Shown here: positions 29,084 through 36,178 of the stretch, piece by piece
Numbering within the stretch: the stretch's first letter is position 1
How the letters are laid out: each line of letters starts with the position of its first letter
Assembly: GCA_965216335.1 (NCBI GenBank)
Contig: OZ244154.1
Location: forward strand, 1,612,001 to 1,676,000
Reading direction: 5' to 3'
Length of the DNA stretch: 64,000 nt
Source of the DNA: JAHEJE01 sp965216335
Lineage (GTDB): Bacteria > Pseudomonadota > Alphaproteobacteria > Rhizobiales > Aestuariivirgaceae
Notes under the pieces: model-generated
What the model was told of the DNA's origin: nothing
Seen by the model: the letters and a program-made list of their open reading frames with translations, nothing else
Databases searched by the model: none
Program-made: the position numbers and the translations under genes

Positions 29084-30292
29084 ATGGCCAACCCTCAGCC
29101 TGACACCGCAGTAAACATGACGAATTCCACCCCGGATAGACTGCGCATCCTGGTCGTCGACGACGATGCCGAGGCCGCCGAGGGTTTGAAGGAACTGCTG
29201 GAAGGCGAAGGCCACACGGTTGGCATAGCCCTTGACGGCAAGAACGCCCAGCGCTCCGCCGTCATGATGAACCCCGATGCTGCATTGGTCGACTTGCGGC
29301 TCGGCGAGGAATGGGGCCTGGATGTCGTCGAGGAGTTGCGCAAGTCATTCCCGGACATCATTGCGGTGATCCTGACCGGCGAATCCGACAGCGCCACCGT
29401 CATCCGCGCCCTGCGGCAGGGCATTTACGACTACCTGACCAAACCCTACGAACCCGACCAGCTGATCGGCGTCATCGGCCGCGTCGCCGAGAAAACCCGG
29501 CTGCAAAGCGAACGCAGCCGGATGCTCGACGAACTGGCCGCCGCCCGCGACCGGGCCGAATTGGCCAGCCGCTCCAAGACCGAGTTCCTGACCCGATTGT
29601 CCGGAGAACTTGGCGAACAGTTCAACACCGTCGTAGGCCTGTCCGGCGTCATCGCACGGGCCAGGGGCCAGGATGCCGACGGCGAGGCAGCCACTGCCGC
29701 CACCGACATTTCCAACAGCTGCCGGCGCCTGTCGCGCATCATGATGTGGATCGGCGAGCTGGGCCAGCTGGAAGCAGGCACCATGCCGCTGGCCCATCGT
29801 GAATTCAGCCTCAGGAACACCATCGACGATCTGGTGAAGGTGTTCGACGGCCAGCTTGCCGCCAAGCACCTGGACCTGTCGGTCGAGATCGCACCGGACC
29901 TGCCGCACCTGCAGAGCGACAGCGATCATTTCGCCCGCGTGATCGGACACCTCATCTCCAATGCGGTCAGGTTCACCGGCAACGGCGGCAAGATCGAAAT
30001 CGCCGCCTTGGTGGACGGTTTCGGCGATTTGCGCATCGACATTCGCGACAGCGGCATCGGCATGTCCGAGGACGATTTGGCCCTGGCGATGGTCCCGTTT
30101 GGCCGCCTGCACAGCATTGATGCTCACGACCCTTACGGTGTGGGGCTGGGACTGCCTCTGGCGGAAAAGTTCACCCGGCTGCTCGGCGGGAAGTTCGAGA
30201 TCAGTTCCGCGCTCGGCTCGGGAACCGCCATCAAGCTGCGTTTCACGCGCAGCGCCGTATTCGAGCCCGGCACCATACGCGCCACGGCATGA
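29084..30292 (+). CDS. Response regulator receiver fused to a histidine-kinase-like module lacking the phosphoacceptor His
   Basis: The 402-residue cytosolic protein has a receiver domain (about 20-135) with acidic pocket VVDDDAEAA, phosphoacceptor Asp70 in AALVDLR, the switch Thr in VILTGESDS and Lys in LTKPYEP. After a coiled linker comes a HisKA-like helix in which the usual SHELRTPLN reads SGELGEQFN, so Gly174 replaces the phosphoacceptor His and the following Pro is absent. The ATPase domain is well kept: N box HLISNAVRFTGNGG, G1 DSGIGMSEDD, G2 GVGLGLPLAE. It cannot autophosphorylate in the normal way; it may act as a DivL-like allosteric partner or phosphatase. The start is uncertain between 29084 and Met at 29117. 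Confidence 0.82.
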   Translation: MANPQPDTAVNMTNSTPDRLRILVVDDDAEAAEGLKELLEGEGHTVGIALDGKNAQRSAVMMNPDAALVDLRLGEEWGLDVVEELRKSFPDIIAVILTGESDSATVIRALRQGIYDYLTKPYEPDQLIGVIGRVAEKTRLQSERSRMLDELAAARDRAELASRSKTEFLTRLSGELGEQFNTVVGLSGVIARARGQDADGEAATAATDISNSCRRLSRIMMWIGELGQLEAGTMPLAHREFSLRNTIDDLVKVFDGQLAAKHLDLSVEIAPDLPHLQSDSDHFARVIGHLISNAVRFTGNGGKIEIAALVDGFGDLRIDIRDSGIGMSEDDLALAMVPFGRLHSIDAHDPYGVGLGLPLAEKFTRLLGGKFEISSALGSGTAIKLRFTRSAVFEPGTIRATA

Positions 30293-30385
30293 CGACCCGC
30301 ATCGCGAACCACATGTCTGGTTGATGGTGTTGCGGTGTGCTAACGATGGCGCGGATTGCAGGATAAATTCTGTCACCGAGGCACG

Positions 30386-31201
30386 ATGGAACTTCAAACT
30401 GACGGCGGCAAATCCGCCCTGGTAACCGGCGCATCGGGCGGCATTGGCGAGGCCTTCGTCAGTCTGCTCGCCGAACAGGGCTACACGCTGATGATCGTCG
30501 CGCGCAACGCCGATCAGCTGAACCGCGTGGCAGCGCTGGCGACAGCCACCTACATGGCCGACGTAACGGTTGTCGAGGCCGATCTGTCGCGCCATGACGC
30601 CGGTGAGATCATCGCCCGCGAGATGGCCGCCAGGAAATTCTCACCGGACGTGGTGATCAACAACGCCGGCTTCGGCAAGATGGGCCCGGCCGCCGAAATC
30701 GGCCGCGCCGACCAGGTCAACATGGTCGACCTGAACGTCCGCTGCGCCACCGACCTGACGCTGAGATTCCTGCCGGACATGATCAGGCGCGGCCGCGGCG
30801 GCGTGCTCAATGTCGCCTCACTGGCCGGCTTCATGCCCGGGCCCAACATGGCCACCTACTATGCCACGAAGAACTACCTGGTGGCGTTCAGCGAGGCGCT
30901 GCACACCGAATTGCGCGCGACCGGCGTCACCGTCAGCGCCCTGTGCCCGGGTGTCGTGGAAACCCGTTTCCAGGCCCGTGCCGGTATGGAAGAAAGCCGG
31001 GTTGCCAAGTGGCTGCCGAAGATGTCCGCCCGGGAGGTAGCGACAGCCGGCTGGGAAGGCTTCACCCGCAGCGAACGGGTCATCATTCCCGGCACCATGA
31101 ACAAGATTTCCGCGCCGCTGACGCGCATGGTGCCGCGCAGCTTGCTGCTGCCGGTCATCGCCTATCTGCAGCAGCCGAAATCCGCCAAGCCGAAATCATG
31201 A
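30386..31201 (+). CDS. Short-chain dehydrogenase/reductase (classical SDR)
   Basis: The 271-residue NAD(P)-dependent oxidoreductase has the cofactor loop TGASGGIG at about residue 14, NNAGFG, the catalytic Ser in VLNVASLAGF and the YYATK active-site pair. The C-terminal tail resembles DltE/YqjQ-like SDRs that act on lipid-type substrates, but the substrate is unknown. ATG 30386 has GAGG five bases upstream; a start 30 bases earlier has no site. The stop overlaps the next SDR gene by 4 bases (ATGA), so the two are translated together. Confidence 0.85.
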   Translation: MELQTDGGKSALVTGASGGIGEAFVSLLAEQGYTLMIVARNADQLNRVAALATATYMADVTVVEADLSRHDAGEIIAREMAARKFSPDVVINNAGFGKMGPAAEIGRADQVNMVDLNVRCATDLTLRFLPDMIRRGRGGVLNVASLAGFMPGPNMATYYATKNYLVAFSEALHTELRATGVTVSALCPGVVETRFQARAGMEESRVAKWLPKMSAREVATAGWEGFTRSERVIIPGTMNKISAPLTRMVPRSLLLPVIAYLQQPKSAKPKS

Positions 31202-31959
31202 CCGGCCGCCTTTCTGGAAAGACCTGCCTGGTGACCGGTGCCGCCTCCGGCATCGGCTATGCCATCGGCGAGATGATGATCCGCGAGGGCGCCCGGGTCG
31301 CCTTCAGCGACATCGATCTCGACGGAGCCCGTGCCGCGGCCGAACCGTTCGGCAACGGCGCCGTTGCCATAGCACTCGATGTGACGGACATTACGGCCTG
31401 GCAGGCTGCGGTTCAGGTCAGCGAAGCCGCGCTCGGCGGCCTCAATGTTCTGGTCAACAATGCCGGCATCCTGATCACCGGCACCGTCGAGGATCTCAGC
31501 GAGGCCGACTGGGACCGCACCATGGAGGTCGACTTGAAGTCGGTATTCCTCGGCTGCAAGGCGGCATTGCCGGCACTGGCGCGCCATGCTCCGGCCTCGA
31601 TCGTCAACATCTCGTCCATCGCCTCGATGGTCGCCGGCCACAACTACACCGCCTACAACGCCGCCAAGGCCGGCGTGCACCTGATGACCAAATCGATCGC
31701 CCTGCACGCCGCCCGCAAGGCCTATGGCGTGCGCTGCAATTCCATTCACCCGGCCTTCATCGACACACCCATGGTCGATGCCGCCATTCCCACCGGCGAC
31801 CCCGCCGAGATACGCGAAAAACTCGCCCGCCTGGTTCCCCTCGGCCGCATCGGCACCGTCGCCGACGTTGCCCATGCCGCGGTTTACCTGGCCAGCGACG
31901 AAAGCAGCTTCATGACCGGTTCAGAACTCAAACTCGATGGCGGCCTGTCGGCCATGTAG
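31198..31959 (+). CDS. Short-chain dehydrogenase/reductase (classical SDR), second of pair
   Basis: The 253-residue protein has TGAASGIG near residue 13, NNAGIL, catalytic Ser in IVNISSIASM and YNAAK, and the typical end GSELKLDGGLSAM. These features fit FabG-like or 3-alpha/20-beta-hydroxysteroid-type SDRs. It starts in the ATGA overlap with the preceding SDR. The pair could act on consecutive steps of one pathway, but nothing nearby names it. Confidence 0.88.
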   Translation: MTGRLSGKTCLVTGAASGIGYAIGEMMIREGARVAFSDIDLDGARAAAEPFGNGAVAIALDVTDITAWQAAVQVSEAALGGLNVLVNNAGILITGTVEDLSEADWDRTMEVDLKSVFLGCKAALPALARHAPASIVNISSIASMVAGHNYTAYNAAKAGVHLMTKSIALHAARKAYGVRCNSIHPAFIDTPMVDAAIPTGDPAEIREKLARLVPLGRIGTVADVAHAAVYLASDESSFMTGSELKLDGGLSAM

Positions 31960-31993
31960 CCAATTCCCGCCGGTGTGTGATATCGAAGGCATT

Positions 31994-32719
31994 GTGGGCA
32001 AGAACATTCTCATAGTCGTGCATCAGGAGCAGTCGACGCCGGGCCGCGTCGGGCTGAAGCTGGAAGCGCGCGGCTGCACACTAGACATCCGCCGCCCGAG
32101 CCTCGGCGACCCCCTGCCCGCCACGCTTGAAGGCTATGGCGGCGCAATCGTGTTCGGCGGCCCGATGAGTGCCAACGATGACGACGAGCTGGAGTTCATC
32201 CGCCGCGAGATCGACTGGCTGGAGGTGCCGCTGAAGGAACAGGTGCCGTTCCTCGGCATCTGCCTGGGCGCCCAGCTGCTGGCCCGGCACCTCGGTGCCC
32301 ACGTCTACCAGCACCCGCAAGAGCACGCCGAGATCGGCTACTATCCCATTCATGCGACCGAGGCCGGCGCAGCCTACGGGCCGTGGCCCGAACAGGTCTA
32401 TCAATGGCACCGCGACGGCTTCGACATTCCCCGGGGCGCCGAAAGCCTGGCCACCGGCTCCGGCTCGTTCGAAAACCAGGCCTACCGCTACGGCGGCACC
32501 GCCTATGCGATCCAGTTCCACCCGGAAGTCACACTGGCCATGATGCACCGCTGGACCGTGCGCGCCGCCCATCGCTTCGTGCTGCCCAACGTGCGCCCGC
32601 GCGAAACCCATTTCAGCGACCGCCTGCTCCACGACCCGGCCGTCGATGCCTGGCTCGACAGCTTCCTCGACCATTGGCTGCAATCGGCCCGCCCCAAGAC
32701 CAAGACCCGCGCCGCCTGA
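31994..32719 (+). CDS. Class I glutamine amidotransferase-like protein
   Basis: The 241-residue protein has the class I amidotransferase triad: nucleophile in FLGICLGAQLLARH, His and Glu in AIQFHPEVT. The C-terminal half PEQVYQWHRDGFDIP resembles the family of GMP-synthase-like amidotransferases that act alone (some hydrolyse gamma-glutamyl bonds). GTG 31994 with GAAGG just upstream is preferred; the frame is open for 19 more codons that overlap the SDR gene. It lies 34 bases after the SDR pair and may be cotranscribed. A palindromic repeat begins inside its stop codon. Confidence 0.82.
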   Translation: MGKNILIVVHQEQSTPGRVGLKLEARGCTLDIRRPSLGDPLPATLEGYGGAIVFGGPMSANDDDELEFIRREIDWLEVPLKEQVPFLGICLGAQLLARHLGAHVYQHPQEHAEIGYYPIHATEAGAAYGPWPEQVYQWHRDGFDIPRGAESLATGSGSFENQAYRYGGTAYAIQFHPEVTLAMMHRWTVRAAHRFVLPNVRPRETHFSDRLLHDPAVDAWLDSFLDHWLQSARPKTKTRAA

Positions 32720-32881
32720 TGCCTGCGGCATCGGCGGGAGCTTTGCTGACGGGTGTAACCTGTTGATACGACAACGGTTGCCCTTTGACGCATCAGGCCC
32801 CCTGGCAAGGAGCTAGAGGAAAACCGTTGCCCCCGCCCCCGGTACACCCGTCGGCAAGACTCACGCCCATGCCGCCGGCAT
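32718..32881. repeat. Two inverted copies (A and B) of an interspersed repeat, forming a 164-bp palindrome
   Basis: Copy A (32718-32783, plus) begins GATGCC-TGC-GGCATC, continues with GCTGACGGGTGTAACC and ends with CAACGGTTGCCC. Copy B (32821-32881, minus) is its inverted relative. Copy A starts within the TGA stop of the amidotransferase gene. Related copies are at 33138, 34212 and 43108. Confidence 0.85.
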
Positions 32882-32907
32882 TGTTAAAATTGCGGCGAAT
32901 TGCGTAA

Positions 32908-32949
32908 TGCAAAGCTAACCTTTGCAAATTGCAAACGAATTTCGTTGCA
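32908..32949. promoter_or_regulatory. Tandem palindromes, likely enhancer-binding-protein sites for the sigma-54 promoter
   Basis: TGCAAAG-N5-CTTTGCA (32908-32926) is followed by TGCAAACGAATTTCGTTGCA (32930-32949), a near palindrome. They are centred about 104 and 127 bases upstream of the predicted transcription start at 33044, the usual distance for NtrC-type activators. The activator cannot be named. Confidence 0.55.
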
Positions 32950-33017
32950 TTTTACGCATCGGCCCCAGATTTGGGCGAAAACGGCCACATTTCACAACAT
33001 ATGGTACCGGGCCGGGT

Positions 33018-33032
33018 TGGCACGGCCCTTGC
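33018..33032 (+). promoter_or_regulatory. Sigma-54 (RpoN) -24/-12 promoter
   Basis: TGGCACGGCCCTTGC matches the -24/-12 consensus TGGCAC-N5-TTGC exactly. The GC of the -12 element at 33031-33032 predicts a start near 33044 on the plus strand, where no coding gene follows. Confidence 0.75.
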
Positions 33033-33043
33033 GAGATATGGGT

Positions 33044-33137
33044 CAGCGCTGAGATCAGGGTATTGCGTACTCAGCCTAAATCGAAACGGGGAGGCCTGGA
33101 TTGCCTGTGGGGGGCGCCGGTTTCCCCGTTTTCTTTT
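33044..33137 (+). ncRNA. Candidate sigma-54-dependent small RNA (about 94 nt)
   Basis: The interval runs from the predicted sigma-54 start to a strong intrinsic terminator and holds no ORF with a ribosome site. The plus strand has no gene downstream before the convergent ureidoglycine aminohydrolase gene, so the promoter must serve an RNA of its own. Within it AGGC-CTGGATT-GCCT can form a small hairpin inside the terminator loop. The 5' part (about 33044-33083) is the likely single-stranded seed. I cannot match it to a named RNA; nitrogen-controlled sRNAs with RpoN promoters are known in proteobacteria. Confidence 0.6.
33084..33137 (+). terminator. Intrinsic terminator of the candidate sRNA
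   Basis: AAACGGGGA (33084-33092) pairs with TCCCCGTTT (33123-33131) and is followed by TCTTTT. A repeat copy begins directly after the T-run. Confidence 0.75.
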
Positions 33138-33202
33138 ATGCCTGCGGCATTGGCATTCGGCATACCGGCCGGTGTGGCATGTTGAACTGGCAACGCTTGC
33201 CG
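33138..33202 (+). repeat. Interspersed repeat, copy C
   Basis: Starts ATGCC-TGC-GGCAT directly after the sRNA terminator T-run and keeps the GGTGT and CAACG-TTGCC blocks of copy A, with more divergence in between. Confidence 0.65.
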
Positions 33203-33216
33203 GCATCGGCGCGCGG

Positions 33217-34047
33217 TCACCGCTCCAATTTCATGTGCCGGTTGACATCCTTGTACAACAGATAGCGGAACGGCCCCGGCCCGCCGGCATAGCAGGCCTG
33301 TGGACAGAACGCCCGCAGCCACATGTAGTCGCCGGCCGCCACCTCGACCCAGTCCCGGTTGAGCCGGTACACCGCCTTGCCCTCGAGCACATACAGGCCG
33401 TGCTCCATGACGTGGGTCTCGGCAAACGGGATGGCGGCTCCGGGCGCCAGTTCGACAATCGTCACATGCATGTCATGGCGCATGTCCGCGACATCGACGA
33501 AGCGCTTCGTCGACCACGCACCATCGGTATCCGGCATGGCGACGGCGGCGACTTCCGCCTCGTTGGTGAAGAACGCCGGTGGTGCTTCAAGCCCCGGCAC
33601 ACTGTCATACGCCTTGCGGATCCAGTGAAACCGGACGGCTTCGCCGCTGCCGTTGCGCATCTGCCAGTTGCTGCCCGGCGGCAGGTAGGCATAGCCGCCC
33701 GGCGTCAATTCGTGGTCCTGCCCGTCCAGAGTCACGCCGAGCGTACCGGCAACGCAGAACAGCACCGCTTCGGCGCGCGGATCGGTTTCCGGTGTCTGTG
33801 ACCCGCCGCCCGGCGCAAGTTCGACGATGTACTGCGAGAACGTTTCGGCAAAGCCCGACAAGGGCCGCGCCAGCACCCACATCCGCATCCCGTCCCAGAA
33901 CGGCAGTGCACTGGTGACGATTTCGCGCATCACGCCGCGCGGGACGACCGCATAGCTCTCGGTGAACACCGCCCGCCCGGTCAGCAGTTCATGCTGGCCC
34001 GGCAGCCCGTCCGCCGGCTGTGCGTACCTTGTGTCGTTCTTTTCCAT
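33217..34047 (-). CDS. allE: (S)-ureidoglycine aminohydrolase (bicupin)
   Basis: The 276-residue cytosolic protein has two cupin barrels. The first contains IVELAPGGGSQTPETDPRAE and LTPGGYAYLPPGSNWQMRN; the second has VTIVELAPGAAIPFAETHVM then EHGLYVLEGKAVYRLN, with the His/Glu set for Mn(II). This matches the AllE/UGlyAH family, which releases ammonia from (S)-ureidoglycine in allantoin breakdown. ATG 34047 follows GAGGGCG by three bases. No other allantoin gene is beside it, but the deaminase gene at 28 kb and a sigma-54 sRNA unit just past its stop point to nitrogen use from purines. Confidence 0.88.
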   Translation of the reverse strand: MEKNDTRYAQPADGLPGQHELLTGRAVFTESYAVVPRGVMREIVTSALPFWDGMRMWVLARPLSGFAETFSQYIVELAPGGGSQTPETDPRAEAVLFCVAGTLGVTLDGQDHELTPGGYAYLPPGSNWQMRNGSGEAVRFHWIRKAYDSVPGLEAPPAFFTNEAEVAAVAMPDTDGAWSTKRFVDVADMRHDMHVTIVELAPGAAIPFAETHVMEHGLYVLEGKAVYRLNRDWVEVAAGDYMWLRAFCPQACYAGGPGPFRYLLYKDVNRHMKLER

Positions 34048-34120
34048 CAACCGCCCTCAAGTCCCCGTTTCCGACCTTCCGCATTGTCGTTCATAGACAT
34101 CGCCCCGCGCAAGCGCACAA

Positions 34121-34150
34121 ATGAAAAGGCAGGCCTTTCAGCCTGCCTTT
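34121..34150 (-). terminator. Terminator behind the first outer-membrane protein gene
   Basis: A perfect 10-bp stem AAAGGCAGGC/GCCTGCCTTT around a 6-base loop, followed on the minus strand by TTTTCATTT. It ends transcription from 34274 before the aminohydrolase start. Confidence 0.8.
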
Positions 34151-34211
34151 CGCATTGCCCTGGTTCGAGAAACTCAAGACCGGGCATCTCCGTACGCCTC
34201 CCCGGCAAACG

Positions 34212-34275
34212 GAAACCGTTGACATCTCCACACGACGCATCGGTCAGCAGAGCTGACCCCGATGCCGCCGGCATC
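34212..34275 (-). repeat. Interspersed repeat, copy D
   Basis: Read on the minus strand it begins GATGCC-GGC-GGCATC, has TGCTGACCGATG in the middle block and ends with CAACGGTTTCC. Its first bases overlap the TGA stop of the outer-membrane protein gene. Confidence 0.75.
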
Positions 34276-34837
34276 AGAACTCGAAGCGGACACCGGCAAG
34301 CAGAGAATGATCCTTCACATCGGCACCCGGTATCAGCACCTGACGGTACCGGTAGCCGACATCCAGTGTGATCTGCTGGGTCATTTCGAAGCCGACACCG
34401 GCCATCAGCGCATAGGCAAAACCGTCATCGTCCGGTCCGGGGCTCCTGTAGGTCCAGCCGTAGCCGACACCGGCGCCGAGATACGGCGCAATGTGCGACG
34501 AGATCGGCAGATCGAAATAACCGTTCACCAGGGCGGTACCGAACCCGAGGTCGGTTCCACCGCCTATATCGTATTCACCGGAGAAGTCGACCCGCACATC
34601 GGCGCGCCAGTTTTCATTATAGCGGTACCCGACACCGCCGCCGAATGTGATGTCGTCGTCATCCGCACCACCACTCCATTCCAGGAACGACCAGCCGACA
34701 TCGGCTCGCAAATACCATGCCCCGGGTGCTGCGGCTTCAAACTGCTCCGGTACCGGCTCGAAATCGGCCGCCTGCGCGGTCGCCGCCAGTCCCGCAAGAC
34801 ACACGCTTGCAGCAAGAATCATCTTCAGCTTATGCAT
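34274..34837 (-). CDS. Outer-membrane beta-barrel protein (porin/Omp25-like)
   Basis: The 187-residue protein has a signal peptide (1-23, ending AQA-AD) and an eight-strand barrel pattern of alternating residues, for example GVGYRYNENWRADVRVDFSG and IAPYLGAGVGYGWTYRSPGP. It ends VRFEF, the Phe-terminated signal for BAM insertion. It belongs to the OmpA-like/Omp25 barrel group common in rhizobia, with probable structural or envelope-stability role. A strong terminator follows. A repeat copy starts inside its stop codon. It is not coupled to the second barrel gene (298 bases apart). Confidence 0.85.
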   Translation of the reverse strand: MHKLKMILAASVCLAGLAATAQAADFEPVPEQFEAAAPGAWYLRADVGWSFLEWSGGADDDDITFGGGVGYRYNENWRADVRVDFSGEYDIGGGTDLGFGTALVNGYFDLPISSHIAPYLGAGVGYGWTYRSPGPDDDGFAYALMAGVGFEMTQQITLDVGYRYRQVLIPGADVKDHSLLAGVRFEF

Positions 34838-35061
34838 AACAAACCTCCAAACTCACTTTCCCCAGCACCGGCCTGTTTCCCACCGAAACAAGGCTGACCG
34901 GCCCTGCGTCCAGGTGTGATGTAATCCTGCCCGGTGGCAGATTGCTGACCCGATTACGGCATAAGTTTGGAGGCGCTGCGATGCAGCAAAAATGTCACGC
35001 CGATCTGTGCCACAGCGGCACAGGGTTTGACCGACCGGTAAACCATACCGGTACAAGACGC

Positions 35062-35096
35062 GAAAAAGAGAACCTGCCGTGAGCCTCGGCAGGTTC
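35062..35096 (-). terminator. Terminator behind the second outer-membrane protein gene
   Basis: A perfect 10-bp stem GAACCTGCCG/CGGCAGGTTC with a 7-base loop, followed on the minus strand by TCTTTTTCG. Confidence 0.85.
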
Positions 35097-35135
35097 CCTC
35101 AGGTGGTGCGTATCACCGAGTTACTGGTTTAAGGC

Positions 35136-35867
35136 TTACCAGCCGCCGAAATGAAACCGCACGCCAACGCGGAATTCGTGGGTCACAAGATCCGTGACTT
35201 TGAACGGCACGACACCGCCCGAAACCGCCTGACCCAGGTCGACCAGCCGGTAACCGATATCCAGCTTGGAGTTCTCCGAGAAGTCATATGACAGGCCGGC
35301 CTGAACGTTCCAGGCGAAATCGAACTCGTCGCCCGGCGCCGCGTCGGTCGGTGCGTTGATGTGGATGAGGTCGTGATAAGCCACGCCGATGCCACCGCCC
35401 AGATAGGGCGTCCAACCGGCATAGTTGGTGATGTCATAGTAGACGTTGGCAAAACCGGTGAAGGTATGCAGTTCGGCATCCAGGGTGTCAAAGGAATCCC
35501 GCAAATCCTGGCGCAGACGGGCACCGCCGGTGATCTCAACCCGCATGTGTTCGGTGAGCTGGCAGCCGATGCCGCCTTCAAAGAAAACGTTCTCCTCGAT
35601 GCTCACGCCGCCGGCTTCTGTTCCGCTGCCGCCGCCGAAGCCGCCGCCGGCGCCAACGGCGTCTGACGAAACGCTCGGGTCCTCATGGAATGCACCGCCG
35701 GCATCCACCCGCACATAAAGACAGTTACCGAGCGACGAACCGCTGCCGCTGTTCATCGACGGCATGGGCGGCGCGGGAGGTGGAGGAAGGGAATCTGCCG
35801 CAAAGGCGGGCGCGGCAAGGCCCAGTGCTGCTGCACAAACAAACGCATTCAAGGACTGACGCAACAT
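35136..35867 (-). CDS. Outer-membrane beta-barrel protein, second
   Basis: The 243-residue protein has a signal peptide (1-24, ending AFA-AD), a Pro-rich start to the mature chain (SLPPPPAPPMPSM), then a barrel region with YVRVDAGGAFHEDPSV, RVEITGGARLRQDLRD, YAGWTPYLGGGIGVAYHDLI and KLDIGYRLVDLGQAVSG. It ends RVGVRFHFGGW, again an aromatic terminal strand. It resembles surface-antigen/Omp31-like proteins of Rhizobiales. ATG 35867 has AGGAG eleven bases upstream; a longer frame to 36008 lacks secretory character. A CtrA box lies about 157 bases upstream. The gap 35868-36178 otherwise shows nothing I can support. Confidence 0.83.
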   Translation of the reverse strand: MLRQSLNAFVCAAALGLAAPAFAADSLPPPPAPPMPSMNSGSGSSLGNCLYVRVDAGGAFHEDPSVSSDAVGAGGGFGGGSGTEAGGVSIEENVFFEGGIGCQLTEHMRVEITGGARLRQDLRDSFDTLDAELHTFTGFANVYYDITNYAGWTPYLGGGIGVAYHDLIHINAPTDAAPGDEFDFAWNVQAGLSYDFSENSKLDIGYRLVDLGQAVSGGVVPFKVTDLVTHEFRVGVRFHFGGW

Positions 35868-36023
35868 GGCGAACGCAACTCCTAAAAGACCTGTTGGAAG
35901 CACCGGCTCCCACGGTCGACAAACACAACCCGGACCCCCTTCACCCACGACCCAAGAGCGCAACTGCCGCGCTGCAAATTGGGGCAAGACGACCCTCTCA
36001 GCGCCCATAATTAACCAAACCGA

Positions 36024-36038
36024 TTAAGAAGCCCTTAA
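36024..36038. promoter_or_regulatory. CtrA-type box upstream of the second outer-membrane protein gene
   Basis: TTAAGAAGCCCTTAA is an exact TTAA-N7-TTAA match. It lies between the barrel gene (start 35867) and the end of glmM, so only the barrel gene can be its target. Confidence 0.5.
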
Positions 36039-36178
36039 GGCTAACAAACGGTTTTTCAGCCTGCCCAGATGTTTCGAATGTGGACACGTGATGCCAGCCG
36101 GCTCTTCCCTTGAAGGAAGACCGTAGTCACCTCAGCACGGTACAAAAGTCAGAAAAACAAACGCAAATACCGCAGGTA

